A stretch of 56,197 bases of DNA from Pseudoalteromonas denitrificans DSM 6059. Its GTDB lineage: Bacteria > Pseudomonadota > Gammaproteobacteria > Enterobacterales > Alteromonadaceae. The notes under the pieces were generated by a model. It was not told where the DNA came from and ran no database searches. It saw only the letters and a list, made by a program, of their open reading frames with translations. The first letter of the stretch is position 1; every line of letters starts with the position of its first letter. Made by a program: the position numbers and the translations under genes. The stretch spans positions 1 through 56,197 of the forward strand of contig NZ_FOLO01000036.1 of NCBI RefSeq assembly GCF_900112265.1. Reading direction: 5' to 3'. Of this stretch, positions 27,992-36,234 are shown piece by piece.

Positions 27992-28010
27992 TGTTCAAAA
28001 TATTTGAACA
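27992..28010. promoter_or_regulatory. Perfect palindrome, likely LysR operator
   Basis: TGTTCAAAATATTTGAACA is an 8-3-8 perfect inverted repeat of the T-N11-A type. It lies between the divergent doxX operon and a LysR gene, 18 bp before the LysR ATG and about 79 bp before the doxX start. Position and symmetry fit an autoregulatory LysR site that also controls the operon. Confidence 0.65.
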
Positions 28011-28027
28011 GTTTTCGGTGGTTTAAA

Positions 28028-28924
28028 ATGACTAAAAACCCAATCACAATGGAGGCATTGACTGTTTTAGATGCCATAGATAGACGTGAAAGCTATGCAA
28101 AAGCAGCTGAAGAGTTGAATAAAGCGACATCAGCTTTATCTTATGTGGTACAAAAACTTGAAGAGCAGCTCAATATTACTTTATTTGAACGTCAGGGAAG
28201 GCGGGCCGTATTAACTGCTGCAGGAAGAGTGGTACTAGAGGATGGCCGTTTAATTTTACAGGCTGCTAATCAGTTGGCTGACAAAGCAAAGCAAGTTGCG
28301 ACTGGTTGGGAAGCTAAATTAAAAATTGCAGTTGAGTCGATTGTTGATCAAAAGTTATTTTTTATCGTTTTATCTGAATTTTTAGATAGCCATCCAACAA
28401 TTGAAGTTGATGTTAGAGAGTGTGTATTAAGTGGTGGCTGGGATGCGTTAGAGCATGATGATGTTGACTTAATTGTTGGTGCGCCAAGCCCTGTTCCTTT
28501 ACAAAAAGGATATAGGGCCGTGCCTTTAAAATTGATAGAAATGATACCTGTTATAGCGAAAAGTCATGCTAAATCTCATTTAGCCAATGATGAACACGCT
28601 TTAAAAGCAGAGCTTAAAAGTATGAGGCGAATTGTTACACATGATACAGCTAAAATTAATATTACGCGCTCTGCGGGTTTGATTGATAGTCAAAAAACAC
28701 TTTACGTACAAAATATAGATCAAAAAATAACAGCTCTGTTATCTGGTTTAGGTATTGGCTATTTACCTCGTCATCGTATCGAATATTATTTATCAAGTGG
28801 CCAGTTGTTACAATTAAATATTGGGAGGAATGATGACTCTGAATGCTTTTTAGCATGGAAAATAAGTAATAAAGGTAAAGGGCTAAAAGCACTCTCTCAA
28901 TTATTAATAGATTCAGGGTTGTAA
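28028..28924 (+). CDS. LysR-family regulator, probable controller of the doxX-yqjG-pirin operon
   Basis: This 298-residue protein has an N-terminal LysR helix-turn-helix ('SYAKAAEELNKATSALSYVVQKLEEQLNITLFERQGRRAVLT', about 15-65) and a substrate-binding domain (about 90-295). I chose the ATG at 28028 because GGTGG lies just upstream; in-frame codons up to 27905 would extend into the divergent doxX gene. This regulator is divergent from doxX-yqjG-pirin, a pairing seen widely in proteobacteria. The palindrome at 27992-28010 is its likely site. A hairpin terminator follows the stop. Confidence 0.9.
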   Translation: MTKNPITMEALTVLDAIDRRESYAKAAEELNKATSALSYVVQKLEEQLNITLFERQGRRAVLTAAGRVVLEDGRLILQAANQLADKAKQVATGWEAKLKIAVESIVDQKLFFIVLSEFLDSHPTIEVDVRECVLSGGWDALEHDDVDLIVGAPSPVPLQKGYRAVPLKLIEMIPVIAKSHAKSHLANDEHALKAELKSMRRIVTHDTAKINITRSAGLIDSQKTLYVQNIDQKITALLSGLGIGYLPRHRIEYYLSSGQLLQLNIGRNDDSECFLAWKISNKGKGLKALSQLLIDSGL

Positions 28925-28932
28925 ACGGTTAC

Positions 28933-28963
28933 AATTTCAAACAATTTACTGTTTGAAATTTTT
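28933..28963 (+). terminator. Intrinsic terminator of the LysR gene
   Basis: AATTTCAAACA (28933-28943) pairs perfectly with TGTTTGAAATT (28950-28960) and is followed by TTT. It lies 9 bp after the LysR stop and upstream of the outer-membrane protein gene. Confidence 0.75.
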
Positions 28964-29003
28964 ATATACTAGGGCGCATTAATTTAAATATTCAAGGGAT
29001 TAT

Positions 29004-29624
29004 ATGAAAGCGAGAATTATATTACCAAGCCTTTTTGCTACTGTGTTAAGCATTTCTTCATACGCTCAAAATGATGCAAGTTCAACTGAACCAAGTAAAA
29101 AACATACTTTTGGCGCTCAGTGGTCATTAGGAAGTGTTGATTATGATAAAGCTCATTTTGATGATGATGGCGTAGTTCAAATATATGGTTATTATAACTA
29201 CAGAATAAATAATCGGTTCGCTGTCGAGGTGGGTATTAATAGAGGTGCTGACTGGGATTGGGATTGTGATAATGATGATAATGATGATGATGATGATGAT
29301 GATGATGATTGGGGGTGTGACTCTACTTGGTTTTGGAGTGATGATGAGATTGAATTTACTAATTATGTTGTTGCAGCCAAAGGAAATGTTGAACTTAGTC
29401 AACGTAATAGCCTATTTGCTAAGTTCGGTGCGCAATTTTATGATTATGAGCTCAGCTACAAAAATGTACTAAAAGATGATGACAATGGCGTTGGTGTTTT
29501 TGCGGAAGCGGGCTGGCAATATCGCTGGGATTTTGGATTAGGGTTAAATGCTGGGATTCAATTTATTGATATGGGTGATTTGGATACTACAACATTCACA
29601 ACTGGTATGAGTTATCAGTTTTAG
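29004..29624 (+). CDS. Outer-membrane beta-barrel protein with poly-Asp loop
   Basis: This 206-residue protein has a signal peptide (about 1-21, ending SYA). The rest alternates polar and hydrophobic residues in beta-strand fashion and ends in a strand with terminal Phe ('FTTGMSYQF'), the outer-membrane assembly signal. The layout resembles small OmpW- or OmpA-barrel-like porin-family proteins. One loop (residues 89-102) is almost pure Asp/Asn with nine consecutive Asp, bracketed by Cys88 and Cys105, which could form a disulfide. Such a loop would be strongly anionic and could bind calcium or other cations at the cell surface, which is inference. It is coded by a GAT repeat. The function of the barrel is unknown. 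Confidence 0.8.
   Translation: MKARIILPSLFATVLSISSYAQNDASSTEPSKKHTFGAQWSLGSVDYDKAHFDDDGVVQIYGYYNYRINNRFAVEVGINRGADWDWDCDNDDNDDDDDDDDDWGCDSTWFWSDDEIEFTNYVVAAKGNVELSQRNSLFAKFGAQFYDYELSYKNVLKDDDNGVGVFAEAGWQYRWDFGLGLNAGIQFIDMGDLDTTTFTTGMSYQF
29268..29309 (+). repeat. GAT trinucleotide microsatellite in coding sequence
   Basis: The codons are GAT AAT GAT GAT AAT followed by nine uninterrupted GAT units (29283-29309). Slippage would change the length of the Asp run without shifting the frame. It also creates long spurious open frames in the other frames. Confidence 0.95.
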
Positions 29625-29634
29625 TGTGGATGAA

Positions 29635-29662
29635 ATTGAGTACAATATATTTTGTACTCAAT
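29635..29662. terminator. Hairpin between convergent genes
   Basis: ATTGAGTACAA (29635-29645) pairs perfectly with TTGTACTCAAT (29652-29662) around a six-base loop. It lies between the convergent outer-membrane protein and DUF885 genes. T tracts are weak, so termination efficiency is uncertain. Confidence 0.55.
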
Positions 29663-29679
29663 ATTGAGAAGAGTTTAAT

Positions 29680-31515
29680 TTAACTTTTGGCAATCTTTTG
29701 TAATCGTTCGATATATTGATTAACTAATCGCTCTAAAATATTTAATGGTACTGCACCATTTTTAAGTACAACATCATGAAAATCTCTTAAAGTAAATTGC
29801 TTTCCTAATGCCTTTTTGGCTTTTTCTCTCAGGGCTAAAATTTTCATCATGCCAACTTTGTAAGAGGTTGCTTGCCCTGGCATTACAATATAGCGTTCAA
29901 TCTCTGAGGTTACGTCGGTTAATGCCATACCAGTATTGGCAAGCATATATTGGATTGATTCTTCTCGTGTCCAGCGTTTATGGTGTAATCCAGTATCTAC
30001 AACTAAACGCACAGCTCTAAATAATTCAGCTTGTAAGCGACCAATATTATCGAATGGGTCACTTTCAAAGCCTAATTCCCATGCTAAATACTCAGCATAT
30101 AATGCCCAACCTTCAGTATAAGCTGTAAAAGGCGACATACGACGAAACAGTGGCATTCCTTCTAGTTCCATTGCTATCGCTATTTGAAAGTGATGACCTG
30201 GAATACCTTCATGATAAGCTAAGGTTCGCATGCTATATTTTGGGGTTGCTTTTATATCATAAAGGTTCGCAAAGAACATGCCTGGACGACTACCGTCAAT
30301 AGAAGGTTGTTGATAATAAGCTCCGGGGGCTGTTTTTTCTTTAAATTCAGGGATCCTGCGTACTTTCATGCCTGCTTTTGGACGAATACGAAAAGCCAGA
30401 TCTAATCCTGCGTTTATCTCATCTAAAATAGTTTGGTAGTCAGCAAGTATTTGATCTCTACCTGCTGTTGTATCCGGATAATAAAACTCTTCTCTTTCTT
30501 TTAAAGTTTCGATAGCCTGAGTAAACCCTTGTTCTGTTGCTATGTTTTGTTCTGATAGTATTGTGAGTATTTCTGACTGAATGCGAACAACTTCGGCTAA
30601 ACCCATTTCATGAATTTCATCTGGGGTATAATCTGTCGTGGTAAAAAACTTAAGTGATGATGCATAAGCTTCTTCACCTTGAGGTAAACGCCAAAAACCA
30701 TCATCTGTATTGGCTTTAGGCTTTAACGCGATAAAATAGTCTATTAATATTTGGTAAGCAGGGTGAACGGATTTTTTCATTTGTATTTTTACGTCAGCTA
30801 AAATACGACTTTGTTCTTGGGCTGATATCTCTTGTGCTTTTTCCATCTTTGATTTTAAAGATGAATATAAAATATTATCTTCAATGGGTTGTGCTACGAA
30901 AGTTGTCATTTCTTTTAATACACGGTCAATGACAAAGGCTGGTGGAATAATGCCTTTATTTTCTCTTATTTTTAAACCTTGTAGATTTTGTTTAAATTTA
31001 GTTTTTACTTTAGATAATCGTGAAATGTAATTTTCTGCATCTTCAACTGTATTTACTTGGTGTTGTGCATCCATGAAACTTGGGTAACCATTTTGAATGC
31101 CAAATAATTGATTAACAGGATAATTGTGGTACCTAAAACGTTCGAGTTCATCACCAAAATCTAATAAATATAATGCAATTTCTTTTGATAATTTATCCGC
31201 TTTATTTAGCTCTTCATTTGGAAAATTTTTGATGCCTGTTTTAACTTGTTTCATTAAGGCAAATAATTCGTCTGCTTTTTCTGGGCTATCATTATCAAGA
31301 TTAGCATTATGGTTTTTAATACCAACAGACTCTAAAAAACCTAAGGAAGTAAGTGTTTCTGGGCTTTCAAAAGCCACTTTGATCATGCTTCTATCAAGGA
31401 GTGATCTTAAAAAAACAGGTTTGTCTGCATACCATTCATGTGATGCAAATGCTCCCGCTATAATGAGCAAGGTTAAAAATAAAAACACTATCCATTTGAA
31501 GGCTTTTTTTATCAT
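29680..31515 (-). CDS. DUF885-family putative metallopeptidase
   Basis: This 611-residue protein has an N-terminal membrane anchor or signal (about 6-24). The DUF885 hallmark HEGIPGHH is at 435-442, giving an HExxPGHH zinc-site-like motif. The flanking 'YSMRTLAYHEGIPGHHFQIAIAMELEG' and 'TEGWALYAEYLAWELG' are also typical. Some family members act as dipeptidyl carboxypeptidase-like enzymes, but most are uncharacterised. It probably faces the periplasm and adds to the many peptidases in this window. It is convergent with the outer-membrane protein gene. Confidence 0.88.
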   Translation of the reverse strand: MIKKAFKWIVFLFLTLLIIAGAFASHEWYADKPVFLRSLLDRSMIKVAFESPETLTSLGFLESVGIKNHNANLDNDSPEKADELFALMKQVKTGIKNFPNEELNKADKLSKEIALYLLDFGDELERFRYHNYPVNQLFGIQNGYPSFMDAQHQVNTVEDAENYISRLSKVKTKFKQNLQGLKIRENKGIIPPAFVIDRVLKEMTTFVAQPIEDNILYSSLKSKMEKAQEISAQEQSRILADVKIQMKKSVHPAYQILIDYFIALKPKANTDDGFWRLPQGEEAYASSLKFFTTTDYTPDEIHEMGLAEVVRIQSEILTILSEQNIATEQGFTQAIETLKEREEFYYPDTTAGRDQILADYQTILDEINAGLDLAFRIRPKAGMKVRRIPEFKEKTAPGAYYQQPSIDGSRPGMFFANLYDIKATPKYSMRTLAYHEGIPGHHFQIAIAMELEGMPLFRRMSPFTAYTEGWALYAEYLAWELGFESDPFDNIGRLQAELFRAVRLVVDTGLHHKRWTREESIQYMLANTGMALTDVTSEIERYIVMPGQATSYKVGMMKILALREKAKKALGKQFTLRDFHDVVLKNGAVPLNILERLVNQYIERLQKIAKS

Positions 31516-31625
31516 TTGATACTCTTTTTTTTTGTGAAATTAATGTTAACAGTGACCTAGGTGCTTGATCAAGAAGATTAAGGTTTTGATGTTGAGCAAA
31601 TTTCAATTTTGAAAATTCAAAAACT

Positions 31626-32498
31626 TTAAGTCAATCGACCAATATTATTTTGAAAAAAATCTAAAAAAACACGTGTTTTTAATGGCATGCTACGACTTTG
31701 ATACAAGACACTAAGTTGTTGTGCTACGGGTGATTTACTGAGTGAAACTCTATTAAGTCTCACATTATTTTGGCAAGTGTAATCAGGTAATTTAGCGATG
31801 CCTAGGCCTCTTTGAATTGCTTCTAAGCGCATTTCTGGGCTAGAAAAAACAATGCGTCCATTTATAGGTATGACTTGTAAGTTGTTTTTATCTCTAAATA
31901 ACCATTGTTCATGGGCTGCAGACAAAATGCATGATTCATTGATCAGCTCTTCGGGATACCTTAATTTTGAAGTATCATAGTCAGGGGATGCAAATAGAGA
32001 TTGAGGGAAGCTTAATAATGTTTTTCCGATGTAATTTGATGCTGGTAGTGGTGTTTCATGCAAAACAAAAGTGAGATCATGTGATTGATTTATTTTAGGA
32101 GTTTCACCTGAATAATGAGAACATGTTAAGTTGATTTTTGGGTATTGTTTAGCAAAATCTGTAATTAATTCACTAATGATTTTATTGAAAAATTCTAAAG
32201 GTAATAATATGTCGAGCTGTCCTTTTGGTTCATTAATAAAAGAGCCTATTTCCTCTTCAACTTTAGTTAAAGCTTCAATATGGGGTTTACTTGCTTGATA
32301 GAGCAATTGGCCACTTTGGGTTAACTCTTGGTTTCTGGTGGTACGAATAAGTAACTGACTCGAGAGTTGTTTTTCTAATTGCACTAAATGGCGGCTCAAT
32401 TTAGATTTTGGCATATTCAGTTTTTGTGCTGCATGGGTAAATGATCCTGATTCGACTAATACTACAAACATATATAAATCATCTAGACTTGCTTTCAT
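31626..32498 (-). CDS. LysR-family regulator divergent from thioredoxin
   Basis: This 290-residue protein has an N-terminal LysR helix-turn-helix ('ESGSFTHAAQKLNMPKSKLSRHLVQLEKQL', about 12-60) and a substrate-binding domain (about 90-285). Three nested ATGs exist (32510, 32501, 32498); AGGTGG spacing favours 32498. It is divergent from a thioredoxin gene whose start is 151 bp away, with an inverted repeat between them that may be its operator. A role in redox or electrophile response is suggested by the partner only. Confidence 0.88.
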   Translation of the reverse strand: MKASLDDLYMFVVLVESGSFTHAAQKLNMPKSKLSRHLVQLEKQLSSQLLIRTTRNQELTQSGQLLYQASKPHIEALTKVEEEIGSFINEPKGQLDILLPLEFFNKIISELITDFAKQYPKINLTCSHYSGETPKINQSHDLTFVLHETPLPASNYIGKTLLSFPQSLFASPDYDTSKLRYPEELINESCILSAAHEQWLFRDKNNLQVIPINGRIVFSSPEMRLEAIQRGLGIAKLPDYTCQNNVRLNRVSLSKSPVAQQLSVLYQSRSMPLKTRVFLDFFQNNIGRLT

Positions 32499-32537
32499 CA
32501 TCCACCTCATTGGCTGTATTTAAAACGTAAATTAAAG

Positions 32538-32561
32538 CATTGTTCTATAAATAGGACAATG
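32538..32561. promoter_or_regulatory. Inverted repeat, likely LysR operator
   Basis: CATTGTTCTA and TAGGACAATG flank TAAA, a 10-4-10 inverted repeat with one mismatch. It lies 40-63 bp upstream of the LysR start and about 90 bp upstream of the thioredoxin start, a usual place for a LysR-type site. Confidence 0.5.
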
Positions 32562-32649
32562 TTTTTAATTTATAGTGACTAATCAAAACCATTTAATTTT
32601 ATTAGACTGCAAGCAAGTTAAATCAATACACTTATAAAAAGGTATCTCT

Positions 32650-32967
32650 ATGTCACAAGTAAATGAAGTATTAGCAAATGATTTTGAACAAGAAGTAGAA
32701 GCTTATGATGGCAATGTATTAGTTGATTTTTATGCACCTTGGTGTGGCCCTTGTAAAATGATAGCGCCTATTGTTAATACAATTTCACAGGAGCGTGATG
32801 ATTTAAAAGTTGTTAAAGTGGATGCTGATAATGCTCAAGAACTAATGGTCAAGTTTGGTATTCGAGGAATTCCAACACTTTTATTAATGAAACATGGAAA
32901 AGTAGTTGATACTAAAGTGGGAGCTGCCTCTTTATCTCAAATAAGAGAATTTACATCTCAGGTATAA
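32650..32967 (+). CDS. trxA: Thioredoxin
   Basis: This 105-residue protein has the classical active site WCGPCK (Cys32, Cys35) and the cis-proline segment 'GIRGIPTLLLMKHGK'. It is full length for a single-domain cytosolic thioredoxin. It is monocistronic, divergent from a LysR regulator and followed by a hairpin. Because housekeeping trxA usually sits next to rho, this may be a second, inducible thioredoxin; the gene symbol is therefore by similarity. Confidence 0.92.
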   Translation: MSQVNEVLANDFEQEVEAYDGNVLVDFYAPWCGPCKMIAPIVNTISQERDDLKVVKVDADNAQELMVKFGIRGIPTLLLMKHGKVVDTKVGAASLSQIREFTSQV

Positions 32968-32975
32968 AGATTACA

Positions 32976-32999
32976 CATTAGGGAGTTATTTCCCTAATG
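32976..32999. terminator. Hairpin after thioredoxin
   Basis: CATTAGGGA and TCCCTAATG form a perfect nine-base stem 8 bp after the thioredoxin stop. No strong T run follows. It may terminate both thioredoxin and the convergent small-protein gene. Confidence 0.5.
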
Positions 33000-33022
33000 C
33001 TTAACCTAAGTTCGAAGTGGTA

Positions 33023-33202
33023 TTAGTTATATCCAAGAATAAAATTTTCTTCTCCTTCGAAGACTAAGTTTAAAACGTCATCTTTTTCTGGTTCATTTTT
33101 TAAAAGTGTTAAGGTTTCCAAAATACATTTTGGCGGTGTAGACATATTAATTGTAGCGTCTTGGTTTTGTGGAAAATTTAATTTTAAAGGTAAATAAGCC
33201 AT
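33023..33202 (-). CDS. Small hypothetical protein (59 aa)
   Basis: This 59-residue acidic soluble protein has no membrane segment. The ATG at 33202 is preceded by AGGAGA at ideal spacing, which is the main support that it is a real gene; an in-frame ATG nine codons earlier lacks this. A segment 'PPKCILETLTLLKNEPEKDDVLNLVFEG' looks like a helix-strand unit. I do not recognise a family. It lies between thioredoxin (convergent) and the MASE1 hybrid kinase (same strand, ending at 33364, upstream). Confidence 0.6.
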   Translation of the reverse strand: MAYLPLKLNFPQNQDATINMSTPPKCILETLTLLKNEPEKDDVLNLVFEGEENFILGYN

Positions 33203-33363
33203 TTTATCTCTCCTATAAGAAAGGCACATTAAAGGAGTGCATACTTGATACCAAGTTTCATCTACTTGTTTTATTGGAAATTGATATTAGCTTTTTGCGT
33301 ATTGCAAATTATTTTTTGCAAGCTGAAAAGCATTAAGGATGTGAACTATGATATTTACAAGTT

Positions 33364-36084
33364 TTAAGGTGCATGTTCTTTTAGACAGGTTTGTAATTTT
33401 ATTATATCAATAGGCTTAGATAAATGAGCATTGCAACCCACATCGAGTGCTCGGGTTTTATCCTCAGGCATGACATCGGCTGTTAATGCAATGATAGGTA
33501 TATTTTGTGTATTGGGGGATTCTCTTATTTTTTGTGTGGCTTGGTAGCCATTTAAAATTGGCATTTGGCAATCCATTAAAATTAAATCAAACTCTTTAGT
33601 CTTTGCCATATTTACTGCTTCTAGCCCATTTTCAACCAATGTTGGAATGATGTGAAAAGACTCAAGCATAGCTTTTATTAGAGTTTGATTACTTAGGTCA
33701 TCTTCTGCAACTAATACTTTTAAATTCGTTAAGTCTGTTGATGTTGTTTTTTGTGCTAATTCAGGAGGGTGTTTTTGTGTTTCTAACTTCATGTGGAAGG
33801 TGAAGGTCGAGCCTTGATTTGGTTTATTTTGAATCGTTATATCTCCATTCATTAGGTGGCTTAGTTTTTTTGCAATCGCTAAATCTAACCCTGTAGCGCC
33901 AAATCGTTTTGAAGGACTGAAATCAGTCTGAGTAAACGAATTAAATAAATTAATTATAACTTCGGGTTTTAAGCCCTCGCTGGTATCTGTGATTGTTAAA
34001 ATTAAGTGGGCAACGGTAAGATTTAACTCGATTAATTGTGCTTCCACTAGTATTTCACCCTTCTGTGTGAATTTTATGGCATTATTGCACAGGTTTGTGA
34101 GTATTTGTTCAATGCGAATATTATCTCCTTGATACCATAAGTTTTTAGGTAAATTATCATTTATTTTCCAGCCAATTCCTGCTGCATTTGCAGTTGATTC
34201 AAATGAAAAATTTATGCGATTTAATAAAGCGTGCATATCAAAGTGGTTATGCTCTAAAGTTAACTTTCCAGACTCCATTTTCGCTATGTCTAATATGTCA
34301 TTTATTATGTCTAATAGGTTTTTTGCAGAAAACTCAATTTTATCTATAAAAGGAATCAGTTCAGTATGATTATGGGTTTGCTTTGAAAGTTGTGTAAATC
34401 CAATTACGGTATTAAGGGGTGTCCTTATTTCATGGCTCATATTGGTTAAAAACCGACTTTTAGCTAAGCTTGTATTTTCGGATTGCAGTTTTGCTTTTTT
34501 GAGTGCTTTAGTATTCTTTTTTACTAGAGAATTTAAGATGGTTTGACGATTATTCATAAGTAAAATTAGTAACATAACAAATGATGTTATGACTAATTGA
34601 AAAATAAATAATAATACTTCTAAGCGACTTTGATAGTGACTTAAAAACTCTTTATTTGGTACTAAATTCATATGCCAAACCTGACCCGCTAAATTAAACA
34701 CTAAAGATTTCATTGCGCCTGTTTTATCAAGGCTAACATAAGTATTTTTTGTATTTGTTAAAAAACTTTTCTTTGCATCTTTTTCATAAAGTTCATAATC
34801 AAACATTTTATTTTGTGATAAGCCAAATATATGATTTATAATTTTTTTTACTAAAAAAATGCCTGTTGCATATCCTCTTAACTCTCTATTTTTTGTAACT
34901 GGATTAATTTGGTATACAGGTGCAAATAGTAAATATCCAGCTTCAGGTTTGGTTGACTGAATAAGCTGAATAATTGGAGTTGCCATAGGTTGATGACGCA
35001 ATTGTGCGTTAAGTAAAACAGATTTTCTTTTTTGATTAGAATAAACGTTAAAGCCAATCGCATTTCTATTTTCAAACTCTGGAGTTATCAATTTAACAAC
35101 AACTAAAGGATCTTCTGGCCGTAGTTGTTTCCCTTTGATCTTTATAGGTTTTAAATATAATTCTGATAATGTATTCTCAAATTGACTGATTTGTTCTTGC
35201 TCTATTATCGGATTCCAAGACATAGCTTGAATGCTGGTTTCATTTTTCATTATTTGATTCGCAAAAACTTTAAAAGACTGTCTATCTATAGATGGCGATG
35301 TTTGAATAAAATTAGCGAGTGTCTGTATACTTACTAAACTATTATTTAGCTGTCTATACAAGCTATTTTCAATCACCTTAAGTTCTTTCTTTGCAAGTTG
35401 ATTCGCATTTTCGCGATTGCTAGATGAGAATAAAAGCGCTGTTAATGTAACAAAAATAAATAATAAGCAAGCAGTTGTGAGTACTAAGAATTGTGCTTTT
35501 CTTTTTTGTTCATTCAGTTTTGATAAGTTTAAAAAACTTAATAAAAACGGAGTTGCAAGTAATACGCCCAGTGAATCACCTAGCCACCATAAAAAAACAT
35601 TGTGCCAATGATTGTCATAATTGTAGCTTGGATTAAATTGGCTTAAAGCAAATACACCTATATTGGGGGAGATTAAACTGACTAATATGCCTATTATAAA
35701 AATGAAAGCAAAGGCGCGAAAATCCGACTGTAGCTTGAGTGGATTTCCGATTTTATATCGTAAAATATAAGCACCAACAATAGCTTGTAAGCAAGCGCCA
35801 AAGGCCATTATCGTTATTTCAAGGCTCATGTTTGAAACTAAGTTAAAAGATTTAGCATTGGCATGAGTAAAAAAATTAAAGGATACAGAAGCAATAAATA
35901 ATGCAGGTATAAAACGCCACCACCACAAATAACAACCAACTAAGGCTATACCTGCAGGTAACCAAACAGAAACCACCTGAGTTTGAGAGGCGATATTTGA
36001 GAGAAACAACCCTGATATCGTATAAGAGATTGCTAAAATTAAATATATTAACCAAGATTTGCGCTTATTCGATATTAACTTCAC
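33364..36084 (-). CDS. Hybrid sensor histidine kinase: MASE1-CHASE-HisKA-HATPase-receiver
   Basis: This 906-residue inner-membrane protein has an N-terminal MASE1 multi-helix sensor (about 1-215), a periplasmic CHASE domain (about 225-440) and a second membrane helix (about 480-505). HisKA follows with MSHEIRTPLN (His551). The ATPase domain has the N box NLCNNAIKF but altered glycine boxes: DTSEGL in place of DTGIGx and GATGLDLA in place of GGTGLGLA. The C-terminal receiver is intact, with Asp838 in LMDCQMP and Lys in SKP. CHASE domains sense small molecules from outside; MASE1 is a membrane sensor. The altered ATP-binding loops suggest weak or absent kinase activity, perhaps a phosphatase or relay role. 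No response regulator is adjacent. Confidence 0.9.
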   Translation of the reverse strand: MKLISNKRKSWLIYLILAISYTISGLFLSNIASQTQVVSVWLPAGIALVGCYLWWWRFIPALFIASVSFNFFTHANAKSFNLVSNMSLEITIMAFGACLQAIVGAYILRYKIGNPLKLQSDFRAFAFIFIIGILVSLISPNIGVFALSQFNPSYNYDNHWHNVFLWWLGDSLGVLLATPFLLSFLNLSKLNEQKRKAQFLVLTTACLLFIFVTLTALLFSSSNRENANQLAKKELKVIENSLYRQLNNSLVSIQTLANFIQTSPSIDRQSFKVFANQIMKNETSIQAMSWNPIIEQEQISQFENTLSELYLKPIKIKGKQLRPEDPLVVVKLITPEFENRNAIGFNVYSNQKRKSVLLNAQLRHQPMATPIIQLIQSTKPEAGYLLFAPVYQINPVTKNRELRGYATGIFLVKKIINHIFGLSQNKMFDYELYEKDAKKSFLTNTKNTYVSLDKTGAMKSLVFNLAGQVWHMNLVPNKEFLSHYQSRLEVLLFIFQLVITSFVMLLILLMNNRQTILNSLVKKNTKALKKAKLQSENTSLAKSRFLTNMSHEIRTPLNTVIGFTQLSKQTHNHTELIPFIDKIEFSAKNLLDIINDILDIAKMESGKLTLEHNHFDMHALLNRINFSFESTANAAGIGWKINDNLPKNLWYQGDNIRIEQILTNLCNNAIKFTQKGEILVEAQLIELNLTVAHLILTITDTSEGLKPEVIINLFNSFTQTDFSPSKRFGATGLDLAIAKKLSHLMNGDITIQNKPNQGSTFTFHMKLETQKHPPELAQKTTSTDLTNLKVLVAEDDLSNQTLIKAMLESFHIIPTLVENGLEAVNMAKTKEFDLILMDCQMPILNGYQATQKIRESPNTQNIPIIALTADVMPEDKTRALDVGCNAHLSKPIDIIKLQTCLKEHAP

Positions 36085-36178
36085 CTCACCTCTCTTTTGT
36101 TAAAAAATAAGCTTGTTGCCCATTTACTTATGATGTAAGTATTAATGAATCATTTATATTTACATTTTAGAATAGGAG

Positions 36179-36208
36179 AAAAGAACCTATAGGGAAAGGT
36201 TCTTTTTT
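36179..36208. terminator. Intrinsic terminator after the DUF2145 operon
   Basis: AAAAGAACCT and AGGTTCTTTT form a ten-base stem with flanking T/A tracts. It lies about 27 bp past the minus-strand DUF2145 stop (36235) and upstream of the hybrid kinase gene, separating the two transcripts. Confidence 0.75.
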
Positions 36209-36234
36209 ATTTTGCTTTTATATAAATGTAAAAC

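Noticed and set aside
29127..29472. Long open frames in other frames and on the reverse strand of the outer-membrane protein gene (poly-Ile, poly-Met)
   Set aside because: They are products of the GAT repeat read in other frames; the Asp frame has the signal peptide and barrel features.
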